This document shows positions 25,794 through 35,421 of a stretch of 64,000 bases of DNA, piece after piece. The stretch is from VFKU01 sp964620045 (GTDB lineage Bacteria > Hydrogenedentota > Hydrogenedentia > Hydrogenedentales > GCA-2746185): the NCBI GenBank assembly GCA_964620045.1, contig CAZUJL010000003.1, positions 62,001 through 126,000 on the forward strand, read 5' to 3'. The notes under the pieces were generated by a model. The model was not told the DNA's origin. It was given only the letters and a program-made list of their open reading frames with translations, and did not search any database. The translations under genes were made by a program, and so were the position numbers. Position 1 is the stretch's first letter, and each line of letters starts with the position of its first letter.

Positions 25794-27359
25794 ATGCTCA
25801 AACATTTCGATCCCGCGCTCGCGAAGGAGCGCTGGGACGCCATCTTCATCGGGTCCGGGCCTGGCAGCCTGACCGCCGCCGCGATGCTCGCGCGCGCGGG
25901 CCAGCGCGTGCTCGTGCTCGAGCGGCATTACGAACCCGGCGGTTTCAGCCACACCTTCAAGCGCAAGGGCTTCGAGTGGGATGTCGGCGTGCACTACATC
26001 GGCGTCGTGCACAAGGAACGCGGCGTGGAACGGCGCATGTTCGACTACATCTCCGAAGGCCGCATCGAGTGGGCCAACATGGGCGACCCGTACGACCGCG
26101 CGATCATCGACGGCGAGGTCTACGACTTTGTCTCCGGCGCGGACAAGCAGGTCGAGTTGTGGATCAGCTATTTCCCGAAGGAAGAAGTCGCGATCCGCAA
26201 GTACTGGGAAATGGTGCGCGACTGCGCGCGGCAGGCTGCGTCGTTCTTCGGACAACGCGCATTGCCAAGCCCGATCGGCGCCGTGATGAAGCCGATCATG
26301 ACGCGCAAGTTCATGAGCTACGCGCGCAGGACGACCTACGAAGTGCTGCGCGAACTCACGAGTAACGAAACGCTGATCGAGGTGCTCTGCGCACAGTGCG
26401 GCGACTACGGCCTGCCGCCGCGAGACAGCAGCTTCGCGATCCACGCGATGGTCGTGAACCACTACCGCGACGGCGGTAACTATCCGACCGGCGGCGCGGC
26501 GAAGATCGCCGACGGCATCATGGAAACCATCGAGTCGCGCGGCGGCGTGGTGTCTCTGCGCGCGCCGGTGACGAAATTGGTCGTGGAGAACGGGAAAGCC
26601 GTCGGCGTGGCGCTGGAAGACGGCGAAGTTGTGCGCGGCACGCGCATCGTCAGCGGCATCGGTGTGCGCAACACATTTCAGCGCCTGTTGCCCGAGTCGG
26701 TGAAGCTCCCCGCGAACATCGCGCGCGACTTGGAGCGCGTGAAGCCGTCCTACGGCCACTGCTGCCTGTATCTCGGACTCAACGCCTCCGCCGAAGCGCT
26801 TCGCCTGCCGAAGTACAACTACTGGTGCTACGACCCGTACACCGGCCCGAAAGAGCCGGGCGCGCGCATTGTCGCGGCGTACATCTCGTTTCCGTCCGCG
26901 AAAGACCCGCAGTGGATCGCACAGCACGGCGAGACGGCCACGGTGCAGTGCATCGGCTTCGGCGGCTTCGACGATTTCGCGGCGTGGGCCGAGACGCCGT
27001 GGAAACGGCGCGGTGACGAATACGAGTTGGTGAAGGACAAATTCCAGGAGCAGATGCTGGGCATTCTTGGCAACCTGCACCCGAATATCCGCGAGCACAT
27101 CGTGTGGGCGGAAGTGTCCACGCCGTTGTCCACGGCGCACTTCGCGGGATACCCGCGCGGCGAGATCTACGGCCTCGAACACACGCCCGCGCGCTTCGCG
27201 CTGAACTGGCTCAAGCCGAAGACGTTTCTGCCGGGCCTATGGCTGACAGGTCAGGACGTCGTCACCGCGGGCATCGGCGGCGCGCTGATGTCCGGCGTCG
27301 TCACCGCCTCCGCGCTGCTCGGCAAGAACATGATCACCGAGATTATGAAGGCGAATTAA
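25794..27359 (+). CDS. FAD-dependent phytoene-desaturase/retinol-saturase-like oxidoreductase
   Basis: 521 residues, ATG at 25794 with GGAGG upstream. The N-terminal Rossmann FAD site is AIFIGSGPGSLTAAAMLARA, ending in VLVLERHYEPGG (residues 16-50). The C-terminal FAD motif is near GLWLTGQDVVTAGIGGALMSG. The sequence between fits the CrtI/CrtISO/retinol-saturase superfamily (GFEWDVGVHYIG, YPTGGAAKIADGIMETIE). It probably saturates or isomerises a polyene or related lipid. No other carotenoid gene is nearby. It converges with the VOC gene and the stop codons overlap. Confidence 0.88.
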   Translation: MLKHFDPALAKERWDAIFIGSGPGSLTAAAMLARAGQRVLVLERHYEPGGFSHTFKRKGFEWDVGVHYIGVVHKERGVERRMFDYISEGRIEWANMGDPYDRAIIDGEVYDFVSGADKQVELWISYFPKEEVAIRKYWEMVRDCARQAASFFGQRALPSPIGAVMKPIMTRKFMSYARRTTYEVLRELTSNETLIEVLCAQCGDYGLPPRDSSFAIHAMVVNHYRDGGNYPTGGAAKIADGIMETIESRGGVVSLRAPVTKLVVENGKAVGVALEDGEVVRGTRIVSGIGVRNTFQRLLPESVKLPANIARDLERVKPSYGHCCLYLGLNASAEALRLPKYNYWCYDPYTGPKEPGARIVAAYISFPSAKDPQWIAQHGETATVQCIGFGGFDDFAAWAETPWKRRGDEYELVKDKFQEQMLGILGNLHPNIREHIVWAEVSTPLSTAHFAGYPRGEIYGLEHTPARFALNWLKPKTFLPGLWLTGQDVVTAGIGGALMSGVVTASALLGKNMITEIMKAN

Positions 27360-28147
27360 CGCGCGCCGGGCTCGCGCACGGTTTCGATCTTCACTTTGTC
27401 GGGTCCGAGGATATAGGCCATCGCCGGTTTGTCCGCCGGCTGCGGGCCTTGCAGGAATTCGGTTTTATTGTCCTGCAACGATTTGATCGCCGCGTCGAAG
27501 TCGTCGAACTGAAATCCGATGTGATCGATCGAGTGGCCCACCGAGCCCTCGACGGCGTCGGCTTTGCCGACCAGCAGCCACATGGCACCGTATTTAATGC
27601 CGGGGATCGCCGCGATGCCCTTGAACGAGGTCGCTTCGCCGCCGCAGTTGTCCGCATACCATTTCACCGTCGCGGCCGGATCGGGCGAACGCAGGTGCAC
27701 GTGGTGAAAGCCGAGCGTCTCCTTATCGTCGAGCACTTCAATGCGCGTGCCCCACGGATCTTCGACGAAGAAATAGCTGAAATTGCCGGCGGGCACATTC
27801 TTGACCTCGCCCGTGATTTTTACGCCGGCGGCGGTGAGTTCGTCCATCTTCTCCGCGATATTTTCCACGGAGAATCCGATGTGATCGATGGAAGAACCCG
27901 CGCTGCCCTTGGTTTCCGGCGTGCTCGTGCGGAATTTCACAAGGATGTCGCCAAATACGACCGCCTCAAACGGTCCCGACTTAATCGCCTTGCCGCCGAA
28001 GTACTTGGCATACCACTGCGCGGCCGCCGCGGCGTCGGGCGCGAGAATGTGCACGTGGTCCCAGTTCGCCGCCTGCGCCGGGAATACGAAAGCCACGGCG
28101 ACCAGGGCGGCGCCGGTAAACCGTATGAGCGAAGCACGCACGTTCAC
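27356..28147 (-). CDS. Exported protein with two VOC/glyoxalase domains
   Basis: 263 residues from a GTG at 28147, chosen because AGGAGA lies six bases upstream and it gives a clear signal peptide (MNVRASLIRFTG to FPAQA, residues 1-26). Two VOC folds follow. The first (about 27-145) starts NWDHVHILAPD and has SIDHIGFSVENI and SYFFVEDPWGTRIEVLDD. The second (about 147-263) starts HHVHLRSPDPAATVKWY and has SIDHIGFQFDDF. The His and Glu positions that usually bind metal are partly conserved. VOC proteins include glyoxalases, ring-cleaving dioxygenases and antibiotic-binding proteins. A periplasmic location makes a classical glyoxalase I role unlikely. Confidence 0.85.
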   Translation of the reverse strand: MNVRASLIRFTGAALVAVAFVFPAQAANWDHVHILAPDAAAAAQWYAKYFGGKAIKSGPFEAVVFGDILVKFRTSTPETKGSAGSSIDHIGFSVENIAEKMDELTAAGVKITGEVKNVPAGNFSYFFVEDPWGTRIEVLDDKETLGFHHVHLRSPDPAATVKWYADNCGGEATSFKGIAAIPGIKYGAMWLLVGKADAVEGSVGHSIDHIGFQFDDFDAAIKSLQDNKTEFLQGPQPADKPAMAYILGPDKVKIETVREPGAR

Positions 28148-28254
28148 GAGAGTTCTCCTTATACATACGCAGTCTGTTGCACTGCGACGTTGATCCGCGG
28201 CTCCATCCTGCCTAATCTGTGGCGCTTGGGCAAGTGGATGCGCGGGAGTGAGCA

Positions 28255-29250
28255 ATGACGCAGATATACGTCACGCGGGAGTTGTTGGGCAAGGCGCACC
28301 GGATGCTGGGCTACGCCTTCGGGCCGCACAGCGTCGAGGTGTACGCCGAGGACCGCGTGATCCCGCGGGAAGAACTGCTCGCGCGCGTCGCCGGCGCCGA
28401 CGCCGTGCTGACCATGCTGACCGAACGCTGGAATGCCGAGACCTTTGATGCGGCAGGCGCGCAACTCACGTGCGTGTCCAACTTCGCCGTCGGTTACGAC
28501 AACATCGACGTCGCCGAGGCGACCAAGCGCGGCATCGCGGTCTTCAACACGCCTGATGTGTTGACCGAGACGACGGCTGATCTCGCGTGGACGCTGATCC
28601 TGGGCGTGCAGCGCCGCGTGCTCGATGCGGAAGCCTTCCTGCGCGCGGGCAAATGGACGAGTTGGAGTCCACGCTTGCTGCTCGGGCGCGACGCGTACGG
28701 CAAGACGCTCGGCATATTCGGCCTCGGCCGCATCGGGCTCGCGACGGCCAGGCGCGCGCCGGGCTTTGGCATGAAGGTGCTGTACCACAACCGCACGCGC
28801 CTTCCGGAAGCCGAGGAACAGGCGCTTGGCTTGCGCTACGTAGACAAACCGACACTGCTCGCCGAGTCCGACATCGTCAGCATTCATTGTCCGATGACGC
28901 CGGAAACGCGGCACGCGTTCAGCACCAACGACTTCAAGCAGATGAAGAAGTCCGCGATCCTCGTGAACACCGCGCGCGGACCGATCGTGGATGAGGCGGC
29001 GCTGGCCGAGGCGCTGCACGCGGGCACCATCGCGGGTGCGGGCATTGATGTGTTCGAGCAGGAACCGAAGATCCATCCGCGCTTGCTTGAAGCACCGAAC
29101 GCGCTGCTGTTGCCGCACGTCGGCAGCGCGACCGAAGAAACACGGGCCGCGATGGCCGAGCTCGCCGCGGTGAATCTGATCGAGTTCATCACGCGCGGCG
29201 ACATGACGAATTGCGTCAACCGTGCCGCGCTGAAGGACCGAACCGCGTAG
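28255..29250 (+). CDS. D-isomer-specific 2-hydroxyacid dehydrogenase (glyoxylate reductase-like)
   Basis: 331 residues, ATG at 28255 with GGGAG six bases upstream. NAD-binding motif GIFGLGRIGLATARR, catalytic Arg in VNTARGPIVDE, Glu in DVFEQEP and His in LPHVGSATEETR are all present, so it should be active. It reduces a 2-oxoacid such as glyoxylate or hydroxypyruvate with NAD(P)H. No obvious pathway partner is adjacent. Confidence 0.93.
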   Translation: MTQIYVTRELLGKAHRMLGYAFGPHSVEVYAEDRVIPREELLARVAGADAVLTMLTERWNAETFDAAGAQLTCVSNFAVGYDNIDVAEATKRGIAVFNTPDVLTETTADLAWTLILGVQRRVLDAEAFLRAGKWTSWSPRLLLGRDAYGKTLGIFGLGRIGLATARRAPGFGMKVLYHNRTRLPEAEEQALGLRYVDKPTLLAESDIVSIHCPMTPETRHAFSTNDFKQMKKSAILVNTARGPIVDEAALAEALHAGTIAGAGIDVFEQEPKIHPRLLEAPNALLLPHVGSATEETRAAMAELAAVNLIEFITRGDMTNCVNRAALKDRTA

Positions 29251-29253
29251 ACG

Positions 29254-30273
29254 TTACTTCAGACTCTTCAAGAACTCGATTACAGCCGCGTTTGTTTCCT
29301 CCGGCCGCTCCTGCTGCACCCAGTGCCCCGCGCCGGGGAACAGTTTTACGCCGCGGAAATCAGTGCATACGCCGGACATCGAGGTTGTGAGCTGCTCCGC
29401 CGTCGCGCCACGGATGACGGTGTCTTTCTCGCCCGCGATGAACATTGCCGGCTGGGCGATTTTCGCGCCGGTGAGCTGCGGTGTCGTTTCCCAGTTGCGG
29501 TGAAAGTTGCGGTAATAGTTGATGCCGCCGTGGAACCCGGCTTCGGTGAATTCGTTCACGTAGTAGTCGAGATCCGCCTGCGTCAAGTAGTGGGGGAGCG
29601 CCGTCGGCTTGCCCAGCCGCGGAATCCAGCCACCCGCCGCGCGCTTCGGATCGGTCACGGTCGGCTTGTCGCGCGGCGTGTCCGGCGCGGTGTACAGCCG
29701 GCTCAGAATCCCGCGCGGGTCCGCGTCGAATTCCTTCTCCGCCACACCCGGTTCCTGGAAGTAGAGGATGTAGAAGAAGTTGTCGGTGTACGCACGCTTC
29801 AATGTATCGATCAGCGATTCCTGTCCGCGTCCGCTGTAGGGCACGCTCATGGTCACGACGGCATTGAAGCGCTCCGGATGCAGCAGCACGCAGTTCCACG
29901 CCACGAGCGCGCCCCAGTCGTGCCCGATCACCGTCGCGGTTTTTTCGCCCATCGCGTCGATGATGCCGACGACGTCCGCCGTGAGGTGATGAATGTCGTA
30001 ATCCTCGACGGCTTCCGGCTTGTCGGACTTGCCGTAGCCGCGCATGTCCGGCGCGACGACGTGGTACCCCGCGTTCGCGATCGCGGGAATCTGGTGCCGC
30101 CATGAGTACCACGACTCCGGCCAACCGTGCACGAGAATCACGAGCGGGCCTTTGCCCATCTCCGCAATCCGCAGATTGATGCCGTTCGACTGGATGGTTC
30201 GCATGGCGGGTTGCTCCTGGGCGCAGACGGATACGGCGGTGAAGAGCGCGAACGCGAGGACGAGTGGGCGCAT
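29254..30273 (-). CDS. Exported alpha/beta hydrolase, epoxide hydrolase type
   Basis: 339 residues, ATG at 30273 with GGAGGT nine bases upstream. A signal peptide covers about 1-18 (LVLAFALFTAVSVCAQ). The oxyanion motif is HGWPE (49-53), the nucleophile Asp119 in GHDWGA, and the C-terminal His lies in GAGHWVQQE. The Asp nucleophile and HGxP mark soluble epoxide hydrolases or haloalkane dehalogenase relatives. Here the protein would act in the periplasm or outside. The last residues (NAAVIEFLKSLK) are typical. Confidence 0.9.
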   Translation of the reverse strand: MRPLVLAFALFTAVSVCAQEQPAMRTIQSNGINLRIAEMGKGPLVILVHGWPESWYSWRHQIPAIANAGYHVVAPDMRGYGKSDKPEAVEDYDIHHLTADVVGIIDAMGEKTATVIGHDWGALVAWNCVLLHPERFNAVVTMSVPYSGRGQESLIDTLKRAYTDNFFYILYFQEPGVAEKEFDADPRGILSRLYTAPDTPRDKPTVTDPKRAAGGWIPRLGKPTALPHYLTQADLDYYVNEFTEAGFHGGINYYRNFHRNWETTPQLTGAKIAQPAMFIAGEKDTVIRGATAEQLTTSMSGVCTDFRGVKLFPGAGHWVQQERPEETNAAVIEFLKSLK

Positions 30274-30556
30274 GGGGTGGGTACCTCCGGTGCCTAGCCT
30301 CGCACAGGCCCGTGTGCGGATGCACCTCCGAGGCGGCACCTATATATATGTGCGGCTTGTTGCTACAGGAGTGCGGGTGCGAGACAAGGTGGCTGTTGAG
30401 GTGAGGCCCAAGCGGCGGGACGCCGCTTCCACATTAAGCGCGAAACAAGGGCGATTTATGGAATTTCGCAGATTATGAATGCGCGATGGAATTGAAGCGA
30501 AGCGTTCGAGGCCTGAGTATAGTAGTCAGGCGAAGGCGCATGGGCGGGAGCAACGG
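30274..30556. other. Divergent intergenic region, epoxide hydrolase / cytochrome-DUF1549 gene
   Basis: 283 bp holding regulatory sequence for two divergent genes. A run TATATATAT at about 30339-30348 could supply a leftward -10. TATAGT at 30518-30523 is a good rightward -10, but its upstream TTGAAG lies 20 nt away, so the match is imperfect. GGGAG at 30546-30550 serves the ATG at 30557. No RNA gene or repeat was seen. Confidence 0.35.
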
Positions 30557-33500
30557 ATGCTAAAACAGATCGTTTTTGGGCTCGCGATGGTGGTGCCGGG
30601 TATATGCGCGGCGCAGGCACCGGTGAGTTTTGGCGGGGATGTGTGGCCGATTCTGGCGGCGCGGTGTGTGGAGTGCCACAACGCGGACAAGCAGGAGGGG
30701 AAGCTGCGGCTCGATTCCCCAGAGGCCATTCAGGCCGGAGGCGAGTACGGCGCGATCGTGGTCGCGGGCAAGCCGGGCGACAGTACGCTGTTTGAACTGA
30801 TCACCAAGGAACACAGCGACCCGGATCGCATGCCGAACAAGGGCGAGCCGCTGAGCGAAGGCGAGATCGCGATCATCAAGGCGTGGATCGAGCAGGGTGC
30901 CGGTTTCGACGGCTGGTCGCCCGAGTTGTTGAAGGCCGTATCGAAGAAAGACACCACGCCTGTTGTAATGCCGCCGATAGATGAATTGTGTATAGACGTA
31001 GCAGTGGCTTACAACAAAGACATCCGTCCGTTGTTGTCGAATTTTTGCTTTCCCTGCCACGGCCCCGACAAGGGTGCGCGCAAGGCGGACTTGCGGCTGG
31101 ATCGCGAGGAGGTCGCCACGGCGGCGCGCGCGGACGGAACGACGGCGATCGTGCCGGGGCAGCTCGATGCGAGTGAGGTCGCGCGGCGGCTATTTCACCC
31201 CGGCGCGGACAAGCGCATGCCGCCGGCGGACCAGAACCGTCAGCCGACGGAAGAGCAACGCCTGCTGATCGCGGCGTGGATCGCGCAGGGCGCGAAGTAT
31301 GAACCGCACTGGAGCCTGATTCCGCCGAAGAAAGTCGAGCCGCCGAAGGTGGCGGGGTATGAAAATCCCATCGACCGATTCATCGCTGCGCGGCTCGCGC
31401 AGGATGGGCTGACGCTCTCGCGCCGAGCTGCGCCGGAAGATCTCGTGCGCCGGATCAGCTTCGACATCGTGGGCCTGCCGCCAACGCGCGCGATGGTGGA
31501 CACGTTCCACAAAAATTCGAGCGACAAGGCCTATACGGCGCTGGTGGAGGACCTGCTCGGCTCGCCGCGCTACGGCGAACGCATGGCGGTGCACTGGCTC
31601 GACCTTGTGCGCTATGCCGACACGAACGGGTATCACTCCGACGAGACGCGCAAGGTGTGGGCATTCCGCGATTGGGTGATCGATGCGTTCAATTCGGACA
31701 TGCCCTACGACGAATTCACGCGCGAGCAGATCGCGGGTGACCTGCTGCCCGGCGCGACGCGTGCGCAGATTATTGGCTCGTCGTACAACCGCATGAACCA
31801 GCTCACGGCGGAGGGGGGCGCGCAGCCGGCGGAGTATGTGGCGAAGTACGCCGCCGATCGCGTGCGCAATGTCGGTTCGGTGTGGCTTGGCCTCACGCTT
31901 GGCTGTGCGGAATGCCACGACCACAAGTTCGATCCGATTTCCGCCAAGGACTTCTACAGCTTCGCCGCGTTCTTCGCGGATGTCGACGAGTTCGGCGTGT
32001 ACACCACCGGCGAGCGCTGGGACCCGATCTACTTTCTGCCGAATTCCGAAGAGCAAATACAACTCGATGGATTCCACAAAACAATCACGGAGAAGCAAGC
32101 CGCGATTGCGTCGACCGATATCAGTGCGGGTTTCGACGCATGGGTAAATGACCTGCGCTCGGGCGGGATGCCGATGTGGCGGCCGGTGCGCGCGGACGAG
32201 GTTGTGTCCGAAGGCGGCGCGACGATGCTGCCGCTCGACGACTACAGCATTCTCGCGACGGGCGAGAACCCGAGCAGCGACAAATATACGGCGACGTTGC
32301 CGAAGCTCGTCGCGCCGGTGACCGCGCTGCGCATGGAGGTCATGGGCGATCCGAGTCTGAATGGCGGGTTTAGTCGCGCGGACAAAGGCGGTCTGGAGAC
32401 GAGTGAATTTATCGTTGAGCGCCAGAAACGTGACGGCAGTTGGGAGCCGCTAAAAATCGCGGGCGTCGTCGAGAACTTTTCACAAGGCGGCAAGGGCGCG
32501 AACGGGTTGATTGACGGCCACCTGTATACGCGCTGGAGCGTGCGCCCGCGCAAGCCGATCGACGATCGCGTGTCTGTGGTGTTCACGCTGGACGAGCCCG
32601 CGCGCGCCGGCGATACGTTGCGCGTGATTGTGGAAATGCGCGGCCTGAACCGCCGGGTGACGATTGGCCGCCTGCGGCTTTCTGTAACCGATGCGAAAGA
32701 GCCTGGGTTCGACGAAGACCGGGTTGGCGTTCCGCTGGACGCCGCGAATGCTCTCGCGCATGGCGGAAAGTTGCAGGGCGAAGCGCTGCAACGTGCGCAA
32801 GCCTTCTATCGCGCGACCGCGCCAGAACTCGAAGCGACGCGCCAAGAGATGTACACCGCGCAGGCAGGCGTGCTTGATCTTGAAGGCGTGATGAATTCGA
32901 CTATGGCGACGCAGGCGCGGACTGCGCCGCGGACCGTGCGCATTCTCGCGCGTGGAAACTGGATGGACGAATCGGGCGAGGTGGTGTCCGCCGCCGTGCC
33001 GGAAGTGTTGCCCGCGCTGCAGGCCGCCGGCGGGCAACCCACGCGCCTCGATCTCGCCGAGTGGATGGTGTCGCCGGACAACCCGCTGACCGCGCGCGTG
33101 TTTGTGAATCGCCTGTGGAAGCTGTACTTCGGCCGCGGCCTCTCGCGCGTGCTCGAGGACCTCGGTGCGCAGGGCGAAGCGCCGACGCATCCGGAACTGC
33201 TCGACTGGCTAGCGGTCGAATTCCGCGACAGCGGGTGGGACGTGAAGCACATGATCCGGCTGATGGTGGAGTCGGAGACGTACAAGCAAACCTCGTACGC
33301 CAGCGAATCGCTGCGCGAACACGATCCCGGCAACACGCTCTATGCGCGGCAGGCGCGCGTGCGGCTCGAAGCGGAGATGGTGCGCGATACGGCGCTCTCC
33401 GTGAGCGGGCTGCTGTCCGAAAAAATCGGTGGGCCGACGGTGAAGCCGTATCAACCGGACGGTTACTGGCGCAACGCCAACACCTTCGGCGAGTCGCTCG

Positions 33501-33982
33501 AATACAAGCCGTCGGAAGGCGAGGACCAGTACCGTCGCGGCCTGTATACCTACTGGAAGCGCTCGTTTCTGCATCCCGCGATGCTGGCCTTCGACGCGCC
33601 GACGCGCGAGGAGTGCACGGCGTCGCGGCCGGCGTCGAATACGCCTATCCAGGCGCTCGTGCTGCTGAATGATCCGAGCTACGTGGAGGCCGCGCGCGCG
33701 TTTGCCGAGCGCATTGTGACCGAGGGCGGTGCGAAACCGAAGAAGCAGGTTGATTGGGCCGTGCACGAGGCGCTGTCGCGCGAGGCGAGCAAGAAGGAGC
33801 GCACGGTGCTCGCGCAGTTGTATGCCGAGCACAAGGCGCAGCTTTCGGAAGACGAAGCCAAGGCCCTGATCGCGATCGGCCAGCATCCCGCGCCGGAAGG
33901 TGTCGACCCGATCGAACTCGCCGCGTGGACCTCGGTCGCGCGCACGTTGATGAACTTGCCCGAATTCGTGACGCGGTTTTGA
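30557..33982 (+). CDS. Secreted double-cytochrome PSCyt1/DUF1549/DUF1553 protein
   Basis: 1141 residues, ATG at 30557 with GGGAG six bases upstream. Signal peptide about 1-20. Two c-type haem motifs are visible: CVECH (37-41) with RMPNKG downstream, and CFPCH (164-168) with KRMPPADQ downstream. Then comes DUF1549 (YENPIDRFIAARLAQDGL, then RRISFDIVGLPPT, WLDLVRYADTNGYHSDE), a beta-sandwich middle, and DUF1553 (NPLTARVFVNRLWKLYFGRG, then SRPASNTPIQALVLLND). This is the standard planctomycete architecture, except that it has two haem-binding modules where the two homologues in this window have one. It is paired with the DUF1501 gene 12 bases downstream. Function is unproven; redox-linked degradation of complex substrates in the periplasm is the usual guess. 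Confidence 0.93.
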   Translation: MLKQIVFGLAMVVPGICAAQAPVSFGGDVWPILAARCVECHNADKQEGKLRLDSPEAIQAGGEYGAIVVAGKPGDSTLFELITKEHSDPDRMPNKGEPLSEGEIAIIKAWIEQGAGFDGWSPELLKAVSKKDTTPVVMPPIDELCIDVAVAYNKDIRPLLSNFCFPCHGPDKGARKADLRLDREEVATAARADGTTAIVPGQLDASEVARRLFHPGADKRMPPADQNRQPTEEQRLLIAAWIAQGAKYEPHWSLIPPKKVEPPKVAGYENPIDRFIAARLAQDGLTLSRRAAPEDLVRRISFDIVGLPPTRAMVDTFHKNSSDKAYTALVEDLLGSPRYGERMAVHWLDLVRYADTNGYHSDETRKVWAFRDWVIDAFNSDMPYDEFTREQIAGDLLPGATRAQIIGSSYNRMNQLTAEGGAQPAEYVAKYAADRVRNVGSVWLGLTLGCAECHDHKFDPISAKDFYSFAAFFADVDEFGVYTTGERWDPIYFLPNSEEQIQLDGFHKTITEKQAAIASTDISAGFDAWVNDLRSGGMPMWRPVRADEVVSEGGATMLPLDDYSILATGENPSSDKYTATLPKLVAPVTALRMEVMGDPSLNGGFSRADKGGLETSEFIVERQKRDGSWEPLKIAGVVENFSQGGKGANGLIDGHLYTRWSVRPRKPIDDRVSVVFTLDEPARAGDTLRVIVEMRGLNRRVTIGRLRLSVTDAKEPGFDEDRVGVPLDAANALAHGGKLQGEALQRAQAFYRATAPELEATRQEMYTAQAGVLDLEGVMNSTMATQARTAPRTVRILARGNWMDESGEVVSAAVPEVLPALQAAGGQPTRLDLAEWMVSPDNPLTARVFVNRLWKLYFGRGLSRVLEDLGAQGEAPTHPELLDWLAVEFRDSGWDVKHMIRLMVESETYKQTSYASESLREHDPGNTLYARQARVRLEAEMVRDTALSVSGLLSEKIGGPTVKPYQPDGYWRNANTFGESLEYKPSEGEDQYRRGLYTYWKRSFLHPAMLAFDAPTREECTASRPASNTPIQALVLLNDPSYVEAARAFAERIVTEGGAKPKKQVDWAVHEALSREASKKERTVLAQLYAEHKAQLSEDEAKALIAIGQHPAPEGVDPIELAAWTSVARTLMNLPEFVTRF

Positions 33983-33993
33983 GGAGACGAACG

Positions 33994-35421
33994 ATGTTTT
34001 TCGACGACTACACACGCGATCAAACGCGGCGGCAATTTTTGGGACGCGCCTCGCGCGGCATCGGTGGCATGGCGTTGGCTTCGTTGCTAGCGCCGCGTGC
34101 GTTTGGCGCCGATGTCGCTGCGGAAGCGCCGTGGCACGGTGCGGTGAACCCGCTGCACTTCGCGCCGAAAGCGAAGCGCGTGATTTATCTTTTCATGGCC
34201 GGCGGCCCGTCGCACCTCGAAAGTTTCGATTACAAACCTGAATTGGCGAAACTGCACGGCCAGCCCATGCCCGAATCGTTCACGAAGGGCCAGGAACTCG
34301 CGCAGTTGCAGGATCAGGACCTCAACTGTTTTGGCCCGCAGGCGACGTTTGCGAAGTACGGCAAGAACGGCCAGGAAATCAGCGAATTTTTTCCGAAGAT
34401 CGCGGGCATCGCGGACGATATCTGCATCGTGCGCTCGATGAAGACCGAGCAGATCAACCACGACCCGGCGTACACCTTCATCAACACCGGCAGCTCGATC
34501 TCCGGCCGGCCGAGCATGGGCTCGTGGTGGACGTATGGCCTCGGCAGCGAGGCGGAGGACCTGCCCGGATTTGTCGTGCTCACGTCGGTGGGTGGCGGAC
34601 AGAACCAGCCGATCGCGCAGCGGCAATGGCACAGCGGTTTCCTGCCGAGCCGGTTCCAGGGTGTCGAGTTCCGCTCGCAGGGCGACCCCGTGCTGTACAT
34701 CAACCGCCCGCGCGGCGTGACCGAAGCGCGCCAGCGCGACGTCGTCGACGCGGTGAAGACGCTGTCCGAACTGCGCAACGACGTCGTCGACGAGCCCGAG
34801 ATCGCCGCGCGCGTCAGCCAATATGAAATGGCCTTCCGCATGCAGTCGAGCGTGCCGGGCCTGATGGATATGTCCGACGAGCCGCAGCATATTTTCGATC
34901 TCTACGGCACGAAGGGGGGCGACGGCACCTTCGCAGCGAACTGCCTGCTCGCGCGGCGGCTCGCGGAGCGGGGGGTGCGCTTCATCCAGTTGTATCACCG
35001 CGGGTGGGACCACCACGGCGGCATCAAGGGCGCGATGCCGATCACGGCGAAGCTGGTGGATCAGGCGTCCGCGGCGCTGATCATCGATCTCAAGCAGCGC
35101 GGCATGCTCGACGACACGCTGATCGTGTGGGGCGGCGAATTCGGCCGCACGCCGATGGCGCAGGGCGACGGCCGCGATCACCACATCAATGCGTTCTCGA
35201 TTTGGATGGCGGGCGGCGGTATCAAGCCGGGCATCACCTACGGCGCCACGGACGAACTGGGCTACGCGAGCGTGGAGAACGTCGTGCACGTGCACGATCT
35301 GCACGCGACCATGCTGCACCTGTTCGGTATCGACCACGAAAAATTGACGTATCGCTTCCAGGGCCGCGACTTCCGGCTCACGGACGTGCACGGGCATGTG
35401 GTGAAGGATATTTTGGCGTGA
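33994..35421 (+). CDS. Tat-exported DUF1501 protein
   Basis: 475 residues, ATG at 33994; its GAGGAG ribosome site overlaps the previous stop codon. A Tat signal (TRRQFLGR, Arg12-Arg13) is followed by a hydrophobic stretch to about residue 37. The alkaline-phosphatase/sulfatase-like DUF1501 fold has FMAGGPSHLESFDYKP near the start, GRPSMGSWWTYGLG in the middle and VWGGEFGRTP plus GRDHHINAFSIWMAGGG near the end, the metal-site-like segments of the family. It always pairs with DUF1549/DUF1553 proteins, and the reaction is unknown. Confidence 0.93.
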   Translation: MFFDDYTRDQTRRQFLGRASRGIGGMALASLLAPRAFGADVAAEAPWHGAVNPLHFAPKAKRVIYLFMAGGPSHLESFDYKPELAKLHGQPMPESFTKGQELAQLQDQDLNCFGPQATFAKYGKNGQEISEFFPKIAGIADDICIVRSMKTEQINHDPAYTFINTGSSISGRPSMGSWWTYGLGSEAEDLPGFVVLTSVGGGQNQPIAQRQWHSGFLPSRFQGVEFRSQGDPVLYINRPRGVTEARQRDVVDAVKTLSELRNDVVDEPEIAARVSQYEMAFRMQSSVPGLMDMSDEPQHIFDLYGTKGGDGTFAANCLLARRLAERGVRFIQLYHRGWDHHGGIKGAMPITAKLVDQASAALIIDLKQRGMLDDTLIVWGGEFGRTPMAQGDGRDHHINAFSIWMAGGGIKPGITYGATDELGYASVENVVHVHDLHATMLHLFGIDHEKLTYRFQGRDFRLTDVHGHVVKDILA